DNA from: Gluconobacter oxydans
GTDB lineage: Bacteria; Pseudomonadota; Alphaproteobacteria; Acetobacterales; Acetobacteraceae
Assembly (NCBI RefSeq): GCF_006539685.1
Contig: NZ_BJNM01000010.1
Coordinates: 1-64,000, forward strand
DNA: 64,000 bases
Direction of reading: 5' to 3'
The notes below the pieces were generated by a model, which was given only the letters and a program-made list of their open reading frames with translations, made no database searches and was not told the DNA's origin. The translations under genes and the position numbers were made by a program. Shown one piece after another: positions 1 to 9,187 of the stretch (positions are counted from its first letter, which is position 1; each line of letters begins with the position of its first letter).

Positions 1-25
1 CCCATCAAACCCCGGGACCAAACAC

Positions 26-3000
26 CTAGCTATAAATCCTGAGCATAAAATTCAGGTCAGGGAGAGATTTTGTGTCGTGCAATAGCTTAGGAAAGCGGCA
101 ATGCCTTTTCTGAAGCATTGTGAGGAGCCAGTCCGAACTGCTGTTCCAGCATTGCACGATAGTGTTTCTGGCGGCTGATATGTGTTTCCGGAAGTGCCAG
201 GCGACTTGCCAGAAGGCGATGCATGTAGGCGACTTCGTCGATGTGGTTACGCCGGCTAAGTGTATGGGTGACTGAATCCCATGTCTCCGGTGCACATTGA
301 GTGGTTGAGCCAGATAGATGACCTCGACGTTTTTCTGCGTGAGCAGTTCAAGGTAAATGCGCCAGTCGCCTGCAACACGCAGGGTTTTCAGGTCTGTCTG
401 ACAACCATTGATCGCTGTCAGTAAATGTTTTTTTCGAAAAAGTGCACTACTGACGTTGAGGACAAGATTGCGTTCCGACAGGCAGCCCCGGAGAAAACTT
501 TCTCCTGTAAAATGACTGTCATTTTCCATCAGTAATCCTGCGCTCTCAGAGTAATAGGCCTGATAGGATGGAAAAATTGGAGCGCCGTCTTCGTCGACGG
601 CCCGGCTGTCCGTAAATGCCATGACGACAGCGGGCTTGTTCTTGATCCCGTCCAGAATACGTTCAAGAAATTCCGGTTCGCAGAAATCGTCCGCCTCGGC
701 AATCCAGATCCAGTCGCCACGTGCGATCCTGACGGCTTTGTGCCACTGCTTGAAGACCGAGCCTGAGGGGACAGTACTCTCGATGCAGATGGTTTCCCGA
801 TCCCAGTCTTTTGCCGTCTGTCGGGCAATTTCGAGGCTGTTATCGTCTGAGGCGTCGTCGAGCACGATGATCTCGAAGACCGGTACCGTCTGCGCAAAAA
901 TCGAAGAAAGGCGGCGGCTCATATAGTGAGCGTAGTTGTGTGAGGGGATGACGACGGAAATTTTCGGGATTGCGGGAAGGGCGAGGCTCAGAAGTTCCTG
1001 GGCATAATGTCTGAAGCTGAAGCGTTGTGCAGCCGCGCGAGCAATTTTCTGTCGTTCGCGGCGCGAGCGTTCTGCGGACCATGCCGCCAGTTTGTTTGCC
1101 GCGTTCGCCATCGCGGGTATATCCGCAAAGGGAACGATACTGTTGCGATGATCTGTTTCAGAAGTGATCTGTTGCAGGAGATCCGGAATTCCGCCGGTTT
1201 CCTCGAATGCAACACATGGTAGGCCGGCCGCCAAAGCTTCCAGGACGACTGATGGATACGGATCTTCGCGTGACGTGAGAGCAAAGACGTCTGCCGCAGC
1301 CAGCCATGCCGGCACATTGTCGACCCTGCCAGGCATGTGAAATGTGCCACTGGAGAGGGCGCCGTTCAGTTCGACATGCAGGTTGTTCTTCAGGGACGGG
1401 TCGATATCGCCCAGCCAGACACAGTGGACTGCGCCCTGCATTTTGCGCCAGAGCTGAAGGAAAAGGTCAAAGCCTTTACGCAGGTCTGCATAGCCGGCAC
1501 CGATAATGATCCGGTCAACTGTCCCAAGACCCATTTCCCTGCGGATTGTCAGTCGTGCCTGCAGTGAAAATGGCATCTCAGTGTAGAGACCCTGCGGCAG
1601 GATCTTCAGGTTGTTCAGGGGTGCCAGATCAAGTCTTTTCGCTACACTTTGCGCCGGTGCAATGACATGGCGTGCCAGCGTACAGGCCTTTTCCATGGGG
1701 GCGTGCAGGTTACGACTGCGTAGGAGCGCGGGAAGCTCATGAATGAGGAATAGAAAGCCGATATCCGCTTCCGCAAGGTGGGGCGCCAGGGCTGAACTGG
1801 CCGCACTGTTGAGGATTGCCGACTGAAATCCTTGCCGGCGGAGATACTCCAGACGCGCCGTAGTGGTTTTTGACTCCACCGTAACGATCTCTGTGGGTGC
1901 CACGTTACGATATTCGTCGAGGAGGGCGCCTCCGTCGAGGAGGAGAAACTGGATTTCAGCGCCAAAGCAGTGCTGCAGCGTGCGGCCGATTTCGAGCAGC
2001 AGCCGCTGTGCGCCTGCGGGAAACGCGTCATGTCCAATCAGAAGGATTCCGGATCGCGAGCGGTTTTTCCCGGCGCCGGTACAGGCGCGTGCCGTTGCGT
2101 TGAGATAGGCGCTTCCGAAATGCTGGTCCGGCTCCAGATAGGCGCCCTCGGCCCATTCATTCCAGGCGTTGATGCAGACGACCGGGTCTCCGAAAAACGT
2201 GCGGGACTGAGCCTGTTCGATCAGGCCGCTGAGCCAGCGTTCATAGAGTTCCGGTGTTGATCCATGCAGAACAAGGCCTTTGCCCTGCCGACGTGCATCA
2301 TTATCCCATGAAGGCGCTGCGGTCCTGATCAGGGGGAACGGTGTTCTGGGCTGGGCGAGGGCTTTATCCACCACTTCGCCGTAGTCATAGACCTGACCGC
2401 TGAAGTCATTATCGAACAGCGTGATTTCGTCATTGATCAGGTTGCAGTTCGAGACAACCTTGTGGGGTGGAAACTCGATGGCGCCATCCAGACCGAAGAG
2501 ATCGGGGTTCTCGTCACCGAAAGCCTGTCCCATGACAAAAAGCGGATCCAGCCCATGGCGGGTGCGAAACAGCTTACGCCACCGCACGAAGGCGGCTGGA
2601 GCATCGGGGATGGTCCCGGGCCGATAAACCATGAGCACTGGTCGGCCATCAAAATGGATGTAGCGTGCATCACGCAGATACCGGGCAAAGCAGTCCACGA
2701 GGGCCTCGTCGTCCTCGGAACGGTAATCCTGCGCGATCAGCAGGTCATCGGCTGATCCATCCCAGCGGCGGCTCCAGTTCTCGTTGGCCCACATAAGGCA
2801 GAACGGAAGATCGATCTGCGGGTTGGACAGCAGAATTTCCAGAGGCTGGTCCAGCAGGCGTTTGCGGTTGAACCAGTAGAAATAGAAAATGAAGCCTTCG
2901 ATCCCCGCGGCCTGAGCCATCGTAGCCTGCCGCTCGAGGATTTCGGGTGTGTTCAGGGTATAATGCCCCAGATCCCGTGGAATACGGGGCTGGTAATGGT

Positions 3001-3868
3001 CCGAAAAGCGCGGAATCCCTCGGGGCAGGTTGGTCCATTCCGTGAAACCTTCGCCCCACCAGGCGTCATTTTCGGGAATGGTATGAAACTGCGGCAGGTA
3101 ATAGGCCAGAATACGGGCGCGGCGGATAGCGCTTCGGGGTAACGGACGTGCTTTTTCAAAAAGTGGTCCTGGCTTGCTCCGACGCTTGATTTCACCAAAA
3201 ACCGATATCTCGGTTTCGGGACTGCATGGATGAATATCCGGCCGGTTACGGTTTTCCAGATAATGCAGCAGCGGATTGCTGTCCGGAGAATGCCGAAGGT
3301 ATTTCCGCCTGTAATAAAGGGGATCAAACCCGTCGAAAGGTTTGCGGGCCTCGCGAAACCCCTGAACCATGTAGTGCTCAAGCGCATCAAGGCCGGCTTT
3401 GGCGACGTCGGGATAGGCGCGCAGATAGAAGTCCGGATCGAACTCCGGGATCGGGCGTAGCGGCGTGTTGTGACGGTTCTTCAGGTAATGGGCGAGGGCC
3501 AGCATCCGTTCCGGGACGTGGTAGATCCGCGCGTACCACACCGGATCGAACCAGGCGATCGGACGGCGCCCCTCGCGTTCCCCGTGCAGGATATAATGCA
3601 GCAACGGATCACCGATGACGTCGCGGTTCTTGCTGAGATACCAGTGCGGATCAAAAAAGGGATTGGGTTTGCGACCCTCCCGCCATCCATGCTGATGATA
3701 ATGCCGGAGAACGGCGGTTCCGAGCGTGTGCAGGTCCGGGTTGGATTTCAGATAATAAAATGCGTCAAAAATGCCGGAATGCCCGAGAATCTGCAGGGGA
3801 GAGGCGTCAGCCGGAAACGGCGATATCCGTGAATCTTCAACAGAGGAATGTGAGAACGGATGCGGCAT
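26..3868 (-). CDS. Multidomain glycosyltransferase: FD repeats, GH99/WbsX-like, GT4 and GT2; probable 3' frameshift
   Basis: A 1280-residue open frame, likely acting in extracellular or O-polysaccharide assembly. Residues 34-215 hold five repeats of about 36 residues, each opening FD(P)xxY and usually closing HYxxxGxREGRxP. Residues about 251-595 are a WbsX/GH99-like domain (AYYLPQFH, WWGEGFTEWTN, WANENWSRRW, NAWNEWAEG). Residues about 606-960 resemble a GT4 glycosyltransferase (DVFALTSREDPYPSVVLEALAAG), and about 969 onward a GT2 domain (ISVVIPSHNYAHY, WIAEADDF). After the conserved HRRHG (about residue 1197) the open frame turns into atypical Trp/Cys-rich sequence, while another frame continues with a normal GT2-like tail and stops at 87-89. 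One base missing from the C run at 278-280 explains this. The intact protein would be about 1260 residues. Substrates are not predictable. The gene stands alone and is divergent from metX. Confidence 0.85.
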   Translation of the reverse strand: MPHPFSHSSVEDSRISPFPADASPLQILGHSGIFDAFYYLKSNPDLHTLGTAVLRHYHQHGWREGRKPNPFFDPHWYLSKNRDVIGDPLLHYILHGEREGRRPIAWFDPVWYARIYHVPERMLALAHYLKNRHNTPLRPIPEFDPDFYLRAYPDVAKAGLDALEHYMVQGFREARKPFDGFDPLYYRRKYLRHSPDSNPLLHYLENRNRPDIHPCSPETEISVFGEIKRRSKPGPLFEKARPLPRSAIRRARILAYYLPQFHTIPENDAWWGEGFTEWTNLPRGIPRFSDHYQPRIPRDLGHYTLNTPEILERQATMAQAAGIEGFIFYFYWFNRKRLLDQPLEILLSNPQIDLPFCLMWANENWSRRWDGSADDLLIAQDYRSEDDEALVDCFARYLRDARYIHFDGRPVLMVYRPGTIPDAPAAFVRWRKLFRTRHGLDPLFVMGQAFGDENPDLFGLDGAIEFPPHKVVSNCNLINDEITLFDNDFSGQVYDYGEVVDKALAQPRTPFPLIRTAAPSWDNDARRQGKGLVLHGSTPELYERWLSGLIEQAQSRTFFGDPVVCINAWNEWAEGAYLEPDQHFGSAYLNATARACTGAGKNRSRSGILLIGHDAFPAGAQRLLLEIGRTLQHCFGAEIQFLLLDGGALLDEYRNVAPTEIVTVESKTTTARLEYLRRQGFQSAILNSAASSALAPHLAEADIGFLFLIHELPALLRSRNLHAPMEKACTLARHVIAPAQSVAKRLDLAPLNNLKILPQGLYTEMPFSLQARLTIRREMGLGTVDRIIIGAGYADLRKGFDLFLQLWRKMQGAVHCVWLGDIDPSLKNNLHVELNGALSSGTFHMPGRVDNVPAWLAAADVFALTSREDPYPSVVLEALAAGLPCVAFEETGGIPDLLQQITSETDHRNSIVPFADIPAMANAANKLAAWSAERSRRERQKIARAAAQRFSFRHYAQELLSLALPAIPKISVVIPSHNYAHYMSRRLSSIFAQTVPVFEIIVLDDASDDNSLEIARQTAKDWDRETICIESTVPSGSVFKQWHKAVRIARGDWIWIAEADDFCEPEFLERILDGIKNKPAVVMAFTDSRAVDEDGAPIFPSYQAYYSESAGLLMENDSHFTGESFLRGCLSERNLVLNVSSALFRKKHLLTAINGCQTDLKTLRVAGDWRIYLELLTQKNVEVIYLAQPLNVHRRHGIQSPIHLAGVTTSTKSPTCIAFWQVAWHFRKHISAARNTIVQCWNSSSDWLLTMLQKRHCRFPKLLHDTKSLPDLNFMLRIYS

Positions 3869-4016
3869 GTATAACTTTTTTACGTTTTTTTAACTTTATT
3901 CAAGGTGTTAATTCATCGTCAATCCAAAAGGGGATTTGATCGTATCGGCAGGCAGTGCCATACCGTGGCGCCCGGGAGGCATGAGGCCTCAGTGTGGCAT
4001 CAGGGGTGTATCTGGG

Positions 4017-5207
4017 ATGGACATCAGCGCGTCACCGAGTATCGCGGATGGGCCGGTCTACACACATCAGACCGTGCGGCTGGACAGCGGTCTCGATCTG
4101 GAATGTGGCGTGCATCTGGCGCCGCTGGAGGTCGCCTACTGCACCTACGGCACGCTCTCACCAGCACGGGATAATGCGATCCTGGTCTGTCATGCCCTGA
4201 CGGGGGACCAGTACCTGGCGGAACGCAATCCCCTGACCGGCAAACCTGGCTGGTGGAGCAGGATGGTTGGGCCGGGGCTTCCGATCGATACGGATCGTTA
4301 TTTCGTCGTGTGCTCCAACGTCCTTGGCGGCTGCATGGGCACGACGGGACCGCGATCGATCTGTGCTGAGACGGGAAAGGCGTGGGACAGTGAGTTTCCG
4401 CCAATCACGATGCATGACATCGTGGCCGCGCAGGCGAAACTGATCGATCATCTGGGCATAGACCGTCTTTTCGCGGTCATCGGCGGTTCGATGGGCGGAA
4501 TGCAGGCGCTGACCTGGGCGGCGGATTTCCCGGACCGCGTGTTCGCTGCCATGCCGATCGCAACGTCGCCCTTCCATTCGGCCCAGAACATCGCATTCAA
4601 TGAAGTCAGCCGGCAGGCCATCTTTGCCGATCCGGACTGGCATGATGGCCATTACAGGGATTTCGGTGCCATTCCTGCCCGCGGACTGGGGGTGGCGCGC
4701 ATGATGGCGCATATCACCTATCTGTCCGAGGAAGCTCTCAGCCGCAAATTCGGACGGCGGGTCCGGCATGACGCGGCAACAGCGGTGCCCGCGTCCAGCA
4801 GTCCGTCGCTGTTCGGGGAAATGTTCGAAGTGGAGAGCTATCTGCGCCACCAGGGCTCATCGTTCGTGCGGCGCTTTGATGCCAATTCGTATCTGACGAT
4901 CACCCGGGCGATGGATTATTTCGATCTGGCCGCAGAACATGACGGTGATCTGGCCAACCCGTTCCGGAAATCGCAGACCCGTTTCTGTGTCGTGTCGTTC
5001 AGCTCGGACTGGCTGTTCCCGACGTCACAGTCCCGCCTTCTGGTGCGGGCACTCAACCGGGCAGGGGCGAACGTCTCTTTCGTGGAAATCGAGAGCGACC
5101 GCGGGCATGACGCCTTTCTGCTGGAGGAGCCGGACTTCGACCGGACCATCCGGGGTTTCATCGCAGGTGCGGCCGAACATGCGGCCCTTAAGGCGGGAGA
5201 ACGCTGA
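4017..5207 (+). CDS. metX: Homoserine O-acetyltransferase
   Basis: Cytosolic alpha/beta-hydrolase-fold enzyme that acylates homoserine with acetyl-CoA (some family members prefer succinyl-CoA), the first committed step of methionine synthesis. The 396-residue product has the family nucleophile elbow GGSMGGMQ with Ser at about 158, the early [12 protein letters not shown] and GGCMGTTGP stretches, and the catalytic Asp/His region [11 protein letters not shown] near the C terminus. The frame stays open upstream to 3936, but I start at the ATG at 4017 because homology-like sequence begins soon after it and an AGGGG lies about ten bases upstream. The ATG at 3981 is an alternative. The stop codon overlaps the start of metW, the usual metXW pairing. 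No SAM riboswitch was recognised in the leader. Confidence 0.93.
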   Translation: MDISASPSIADGPVYTHQTVRLDSGLDLECGVHLAPLEVAYCTYGTLSPARDNAILVCHALTGDQYLAERNPLTGKPGWWSRMVGPGLPIDTDRYFVVCSNVLGGCMGTTGPRSICAETGKAWDSEFPPITMHDIVAAQAKLIDHLGIDRLFAVIGGSMGGMQALTWAADFPDRVFAAMPIATSPFHSAQNIAFNEVSRQAIFADPDWHDGHYRDFGAIPARGLGVARMMAHITYLSEEALSRKFGRRVRHDAATAVPASSSPSLFGEMFEVESYLRHQGSSFVRRFDANSYLTITRAMDYFDLAAEHDGDLANPFRKSQTRFCVVSFSSDWLFPTSQSRLLVRALNRAGANVSFVEIESDRGHDAFLLEEPDFDRTIRGFIAGAAEHAALKAGER

Positions 5208-5812
5208 TGCGCGTGGACCAGCGGCTCATTGCCGAAATGATTGCGCCCCGTGCCCGTGTCCTTGATGTCGGAAGCGGTGATGGCACGCTGATCGATTACC
5301 TGTACCGCACGCGGTCCTGCGATGCGCGGGGGATCGAGATCGACATGCAGAACGTGACGCAGTCCGTCGCGCATGGCCTGCCTGTCATGCATGGAGACGC
5401 CGATCACGATCTGGCGGACTATCCCGATGACACGTTCGATTACGTCGTACTGCAAAGAACGCTTCAGGCCGTCGAACGCCCGCGCGAGGTTCTGAGGCAG
5501 ATGCTCAGGATCGGGCGTCATGCCATTGTATCCTTTCCCAATTTCGGTCACTGGCGGCTGAGGCTTCAGCTTCTGACGACCGGGCGGATGCCGATGACGC
5601 CCGTGTGGAATACTCCCTGGTATTCCACACCGAATATTCATCCCTGCACGATCCGGGACTTTCTCCTGCTCTGCGAGGAAGAGGGTTATGTCATTCAGCA
5701 GTGGCTGGCGATCGATGAGGATGGTGCCCGTGCCCCGTGGCGTCGTTCCATCCGGCTGGCCAATCTGTTCGGTGAACAGGCCATGTTCCTGCTCAAGCGT
5801 GCGGGACACTGA
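5207..5812 (+). CDS. metW: Methionine biosynthesis protein MetW
   Basis: Class I SAM-dependent methyltransferase-like protein of 201 residues that accompanies MetX in many proteobacteria and is needed for, or stimulates, homoserine acylation. The glycine-rich motif VLDVGSGDGTLIDYL sits at about residues 18-32, followed by an acidic strand end (GIEIDMQNV) and the motif-IV-like DYVVLQRTLQ. The start overlaps the metX stop by one base (TGATG), so translation is probably coupled. No second conserved catalytic feature is visible, in keeping with a partner or regulatory role rather than a defined methyl transfer. Confidence 0.92.
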   Translation: MRVDQRLIAEMIAPRARVLDVGSGDGTLIDYLYRTRSCDARGIEIDMQNVTQSVAHGLPVMHGDADHDLADYPDDTFDYVVLQRTLQAVERPREVLRQMLRIGRHAIVSFPNFGHWRLRLQLLTTGRMPMTPVWNTPWYSTPNIHPCTIRDFLLLCEEEGYVIQQWLAIDEDGARAPWRRSIRLANLFGEQAMFLLKRAGH

Positions 5813-5941
5813 CCGCGCTATTTTGATGGGCCCGTTTTCATATTTCGCAACCTTCGCTCTGCGGTACGGTTAAACCTTGAAGCCGGAGTATGCTTTTCGC
5901 AGGGTCCGGGTTGATAACCGTCAGAGTGGAGTTGCCGATTC

Positions 5942-6550
5942 ATGAGCGAAATTCTTCAGGCCATCGCATCCCGGCGCGCGACCAAGCATTTTGATCCGGA
6001 ATATCAGATCCCCGAAGCCGAACTGACGGCCATCCTCGAAGCCGCCCGTCATGCCCCCACTGCATTCAATATCCAGAATTATCGCTTTCTGGTCGTGCGG
6101 GACCGGGAGCAGCGCCGTCGTATCCGTGCCGCAGCCTGGGACCAGCCGCAGGTCGAGGACTGTGCCGCGCTGATTGTCATGTGTGCTGACATCAAGGCCT
6201 GGGAGAAAGATCCGGCCCGCTACTGGAAAGATGCGCCCGAGTCCGTGCGCGAGGGCTATGTCGGCATGATCCGTTCCTATTACGAAGGACGGGAGCAGGT
6301 GCAGCGGGACGAGGGGATCCGGTCCTGTGGTCTTGCGGCCTATGCGCTCATGATGGCGGCATCGGCGCATGGCCTTCAGACCTGCCCTATGGATGGTTTC
6401 GACTTCGGTCAGGTTGGGGAGATCATCAATCTTCCAGTGGATCATGAAATTGTGATGTTCGTCGCGCTTGGACGTGAGGCATCATCGCCTCGACCCCGTG
6501 GCGGGTTTTTGCCTCTTGATGCAGTGGTTCAGTACGACTGCTTCTCTTGA
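5942..6550 (+). CDS. Nitroreductase family protein
   Basis: FMN-dependent nitroreductase-fold oxidoreductase of 202 residues. The N-terminal RRATKHFDPEYQIPEAEL and the HAPTAFNIQNYRFLVV stretch are the usual FMN phosphate and isoalloxazine contacts. Later PMDGFDFGQV and the C-terminal VALGREA fit the family. The physiological substrate is unknown; members reduce quinones, nitroaromatics or flavins with NAD(P)H. It follows metW in the same direction after 129 bases that hold no other gene, and a strong terminator lies 154 bases downstream, so it probably has its own promoter or reads through from metXW. Confidence 0.88.
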   Translation: MSEILQAIASRRATKHFDPEYQIPEAELTAILEAARHAPTAFNIQNYRFLVVRDREQRRRIRAAAWDQPQVEDCAALIVMCADIKAWEKDPARYWKDAPESVREGYVGMIRSYYEGREQVQRDEGIRSCGLAAYALMMAASAHGLQTCPMDGFDFGQVGEIINLPVDHEIVMFVALGREASSPRPRGGFLPLDAVVQYDCFS

Positions 6551-6849
6551 TTGCAAAATTTCAAGAAATACCAATGGCTTTTTTCAGCTAAGGGTCCCTG
6601 TCTCCTTGCAATGGGACAAGTGTTGTCCTACATCCCACGGGCACTTCAGGGCCAGTCTGCTGAAGTGTGATGATGACTTCATAACCCGCCGGTTCTGTTC
6701 TGTCCGGGCCTGTTTCAGGCCCGGTTTTACAGGTGAGGCAGGGTGGAAATGGGGTCGCTTGCCATAAATGCCTGCGGCCAGTTGGTCAGGCAGGGGATAT
6801 AACGGTGCGGTTGCCTGAGCATGACCTTGCCGTCTCAAAGGAGAGGTCC
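6551..6849. other. Intergenic region holding a terminator and a structured helicase leader
   Basis: Nearly 300 bases between the nitroreductase and helicase genes. The first part shows no gene. A strong terminator lies at 6704-6728. The last 90 bases form a leader with complementary hexamers TGCCTG (6769-6774), TCAGGCA (6786-6792) and TGCCTGA (6812-6818), so the middle segment can pair with either flank. No credible small ORF with a ribosome binding site was found. Confidence 0.5.
6704..6728 (+). terminator. Rho-independent terminator after the nitroreductase gene
   Basis: A perfect 9-bp GC-rich stem (CCGGGCCTG / CAGGCCCGG) with a TTT loop is followed directly by TTTT. It ends the nitroreductase transcript before the helicase leader. 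Confidence 0.85.
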
Positions 6850-8145
6850 ATGACCAGTTTCGCCGAACTCAAGCTTGCCGAGCCAATTCAGAAGGCTCTC
6901 GCGGAAGAAGGCTACACCACGCCGACCCCGATTCAGGCAGGTGCCATCCCTTATCTGCTCGAAGGTCGCGATCTTCTCGGTCTGGCCCAGACCGGAACCG
7001 GCAAGACGGCAGCATTCGCGCTTCCCATCCTGAACCATATCTTCACGAATCGTCGCCCTGCGCCGCCGAAGGGCGTCCGTGCCTTGGTTCTTGCGCCCAC
7101 GCGTGAACTGGCGTCGCAGATCGGTGAGAGCTTTGCCGCTTATGCGCGACACATGAAGTTCTCCTATGCTGTCGTGTTCGGTGGGGTCGGGCAGGGACGC
7201 CAGATCGAGACCACCCGTCGCGGTGTGGACGTCCTCGTGGCCGCGCCCGGCCGTCTGCTTGATCTGATCGGGCAGAAACATATCGATCTCTCCACTCTGG
7301 AAATCCTCGTTCTCGATGAGGCCGACCGGATGCTGGACATGGGCTTCGTGCGCGATATCCAGCGCATCATGGCCCTGCTTCCCAAGCAGCGTCAGACCCT
7401 GCTGTTTTCGGCAACCATGCCGCCGTCCATCAGCGATCTGGCCCATTCGCTTCTGAAGAACCCGGCAACGGTTCAGGTCACGCCTGAATCGAGCACGGTT
7501 GATCGCATCAATCAGGCTGTCATGTTCGTTGACTCGGGCAGCAAGAAAGATGCGGCTCTCATGCTGCTGGAAAGCCCGAGCGTTGCCCGGGCTGTGGTTT
7601 TCACGCTGATGAAGCATGAAGCCAACAAGGTTGCCGAGTTCCTGAACAAGAACGGGATCCGCGCGGAAGCCATCCACGGCAACAAGTCCCAGGGTGCCCG
7701 TGAGCGCGCTATGGCCGGTTTCCGCAGTGGCGCCATCAAGGCTCTGGTGGCAACCGACATCGCGGCCCGCGGTATCGACGTGGACGAGGTCAGCCACGTC
7801 TTCAATTACGATCTGCCGAATGTACCGGAATCCTACGTTCACCGTATCGGCCGTACGGCCCGGGCAGGGCGTGAGGGTTGCGCAGTCTCCCTGTGTGACG
7901 CTGAACAGCGCGCATGGCTCAAGGATATTGAGAAGAAGATCGGCAAGCCCATTCCGGTTGTAACGGATCATCCCTTCCATTCCGAAGAGGCTCGACTGTC
8001 CACGCAGCGTCCGCCGGTTCTGGGCGGTGGTCGTGGTGGCGGCGGTGGCGGACGCCGTCGCTCGGGACCGCCCTCGGGTGGTCGCCCAGGTGGCGGCCGT
8101 GGTGGCGCCCCGGGTCGTGGTGGTCCCCGCCCAGGCGCGCGCTGA
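6850..8145 (+). CDS. rhlE: DEAD-box ATP-dependent RNA helicase, RhlE type
   Basis: Cytosolic RNA helicase of 431 residues, probably for ribosome assembly or RNA turnover. It carries the full motif set: Q motif (TPTPIQAGAIP), Walker A AQTGTGKT at about 46-53, PTRELA, DEAD in VLDEADRMLDMGF, SAT, the ATDIAARGID stretch and HRIGRTARAGR. The C terminus is a low-complexity Gly/Arg/Pro tail of about 45 residues (RGG-like), typical of RhlE-type helicases and used for RNA contact. The frame is open from 6733, but the ATG at 6850 has an AAGGAGAGG ribosome binding site and starts the conserved sequence. A bidirectional-looking terminator follows at once. Confidence 0.92.
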   Translation: MTSFAELKLAEPIQKALAEEGYTTPTPIQAGAIPYLLEGRDLLGLAQTGTGKTAAFALPILNHIFTNRRPAPPKGVRALVLAPTRELASQIGESFAAYARHMKFSYAVVFGGVGQGRQIETTRRGVDVLVAAPGRLLDLIGQKHIDLSTLEILVLDEADRMLDMGFVRDIQRIMALLPKQRQTLLFSATMPPSISDLAHSLLKNPATVQVTPESSTVDRINQAVMFVDSGSKKDAALMLLESPSVARAVVFTLMKHEANKVAEFLNKNGIRAEAIHGNKSQGARERAMAGFRSGAIKALVATDIAARGIDVDEVSHVFNYDLPNVPESYVHRIGRTARAGREGCAVSLCDAEQRAWLKDIEKKIGKPIPVVTDHPFHSEEARLSTQRPPVLGGGRGGGGGGRRRSGPPSGGRPGGGRGGAPGRGGPRPGAR

Positions 8146-8165
8146 TCTCATTCAAATGCTTACTG

Positions 8166-8202
8166 AAAAGCCCGTCTCTGCAAATGCAGGGGCGGGCTTT
8201 TT
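8166..8202 (+). terminator. Rho-independent terminator after the RNA helicase gene
   Basis: AAAAGCCCG (8166-8174) pairs with CGGGCTTTT (8193-8201), with further pairing of CTCTGCA and TGCAGG inside, and ends in a T run. The A-rich 5' arm means it could also end the tRNA-Ser transcript arriving from the right. Confidence 0.85.
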
Positions 8203-8280
8203 GCATTCCAGACTGACAGCACGCAGTAAAATAATGCGTCCCGAGCGCGGTGGCGTGTTCGGAATTTTTTACGGGGAATG

Positions 8281-8370
8281 TGGCGGAGAGGGTGGGATTC
8301 GAACCCACGATACGCTCTCACGTATGGCGGTTTTCAAGACCGCTGCCTTAAACCACTCGGCCACCTCTCC
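8281..8370 (-). tRNA. tRNA-Ser (UGA)
   Basis: Read on the minus strand, a complete 90-nt type II tRNA with a long variable arm. The acceptor stem is GGAGAGG/CCTCTCC, the anticodon loop CTTGAAA has anticodon UGA, the T loop is TTCGAAT, and CCA is encoded (8281-8283). It decodes UCA and neighbouring serine codons. No integrase or repeat flanks it. Confidence 0.97.
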
Positions 8371-8415
8371 ATCCGGCAGGCTTCATTTCTGAAGGATTCT
8401 GCCTGGATCGGATGC

Positions 8416-8444
8416 TTCATGCGACGGGAAACTTCTGCCGTCAA
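8416..8444 (-). promoter_or_regulatory. Possible promoter of tRNA-Ser
   Basis: On the minus strand TTGACG (8439-8444) and CATGAA (8416-8421) are 17 bases apart, about 45 bases before the mature tRNA. The -10 element is poor, so this is a tentative call. Confidence 0.3.
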
Positions 8445-8588
8445 GGGGCCGTGTTACATAGGGGTGGGGGGGCTTACTTTTTGAAACGCAGAAGGGGGCG
8501 GTCAGCAACATTGAAACGTGCCATCTAGAAACGTATGGAGGCGTTTTGTGCGTCTCCGGCTGCCATAACCTCCAAGGATATGACGTCC

Positions 8589-9119
8589 ATGACGATCTTT
8601 CGTCCCGCTGCTTTTCTTGCTGTCATCGCTGCCCTCGGTCTGGTGGTGGCTCCTCTAGCGGCTTCTGCCGAGGGGCATCATGGGTCTGATGGCCATCGTC
8701 CCCCGCCGGGTGGTGCGTCCTATGGCGGCCCGGGCTTCATGATGCCGCGCATCCCGCCTGGCATCACGCTGACCACGGCGCAAAAGGCAAAGCTCAAGAC
8801 CATTTTTGAGAAGTCCCATCAGGACGAACATGCGCTGCGTCTTGAAGGGCGCGCCATTGAGGGCAAGATTCACGATGCTCTCAGCGTGGCTGGTGATCTG
8901 GATCGCGCCGCGCTGGCGGATCTGGGCAAGCAGGAAGACGAGGTCAAGGCCAAGGTCTCCGCGCTTCACCTCGACACCATGGAGCAGCTTCACGATCTGC
9001 TAACCCCGGCTCAGCGCCAGCAGGCCAAGGAAACCATGGACAAGATCAAGGCGCTCCATGAGCAGATGAAGGCCCTGATGGGTCCGCCGCCGGAAGGCGA
9101 CCCGGACGATATGCCCTGA
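8589..9119 (+). CDS. Periplasmic Spy/CpxP-like protein
   Basis: A small secreted helical protein of about 176 residues. After a signal peptide (hydrophobic run PAAFLAVIAALGLVVAPLAASA, cleavage near ASA-EG) comes a Gly/Pro/His-rich linker, then helical sequence with LTTAQKAKLKTIFEKSHQ and LTPAQRQQAKETMDKIK. The latter is the repeated LTPxQ-type motif of Spy/CpxP ATP-independent chaperones and metal-sensing LTXXQ proteins. I choose the ATG at 8589 because AAGGA lies ten bases upstream; an ATG at 8580 in the same frame sits too close to it. The function is inferred from architecture only: binding unfolded envelope proteins or metal. Confidence 0.72.
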   Translation: MTIFRPAAFLAVIAALGLVVAPLAASAEGHHGSDGHRPPPGGASYGGPGFMMPRIPPGITLTTAQKAKLKTIFEKSHQDEHALRLEGRAIEGKIHDALSVAGDLDRAALADLGKQEDEVKAKVSALHLDTMEQLHDLLTPAQRQQAKETMDKIKALHEQMKALMGPPPEGDPDDMP

Positions 9120-9187
9120 AAACTGCTGATTCTGCCTCTATCGCTTGACGCTTCGGCACCAAGACGATAGAGCAGTCCTGTTTCCGG

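Noticed and set aside
3869-4016. Possible SAM riboswitch in the metX leader
   Set aside because: The leader has an AT-rich part and some short stems, but I could not match a SAM-II or other SAM riboswitch core.
8020-8140. GGTGGCGG-type repeats resembling a repeat array
   Set aside because: They encode the Gly/Arg-rich tail of the RNA helicase and have no regular repeat-spacer pattern.
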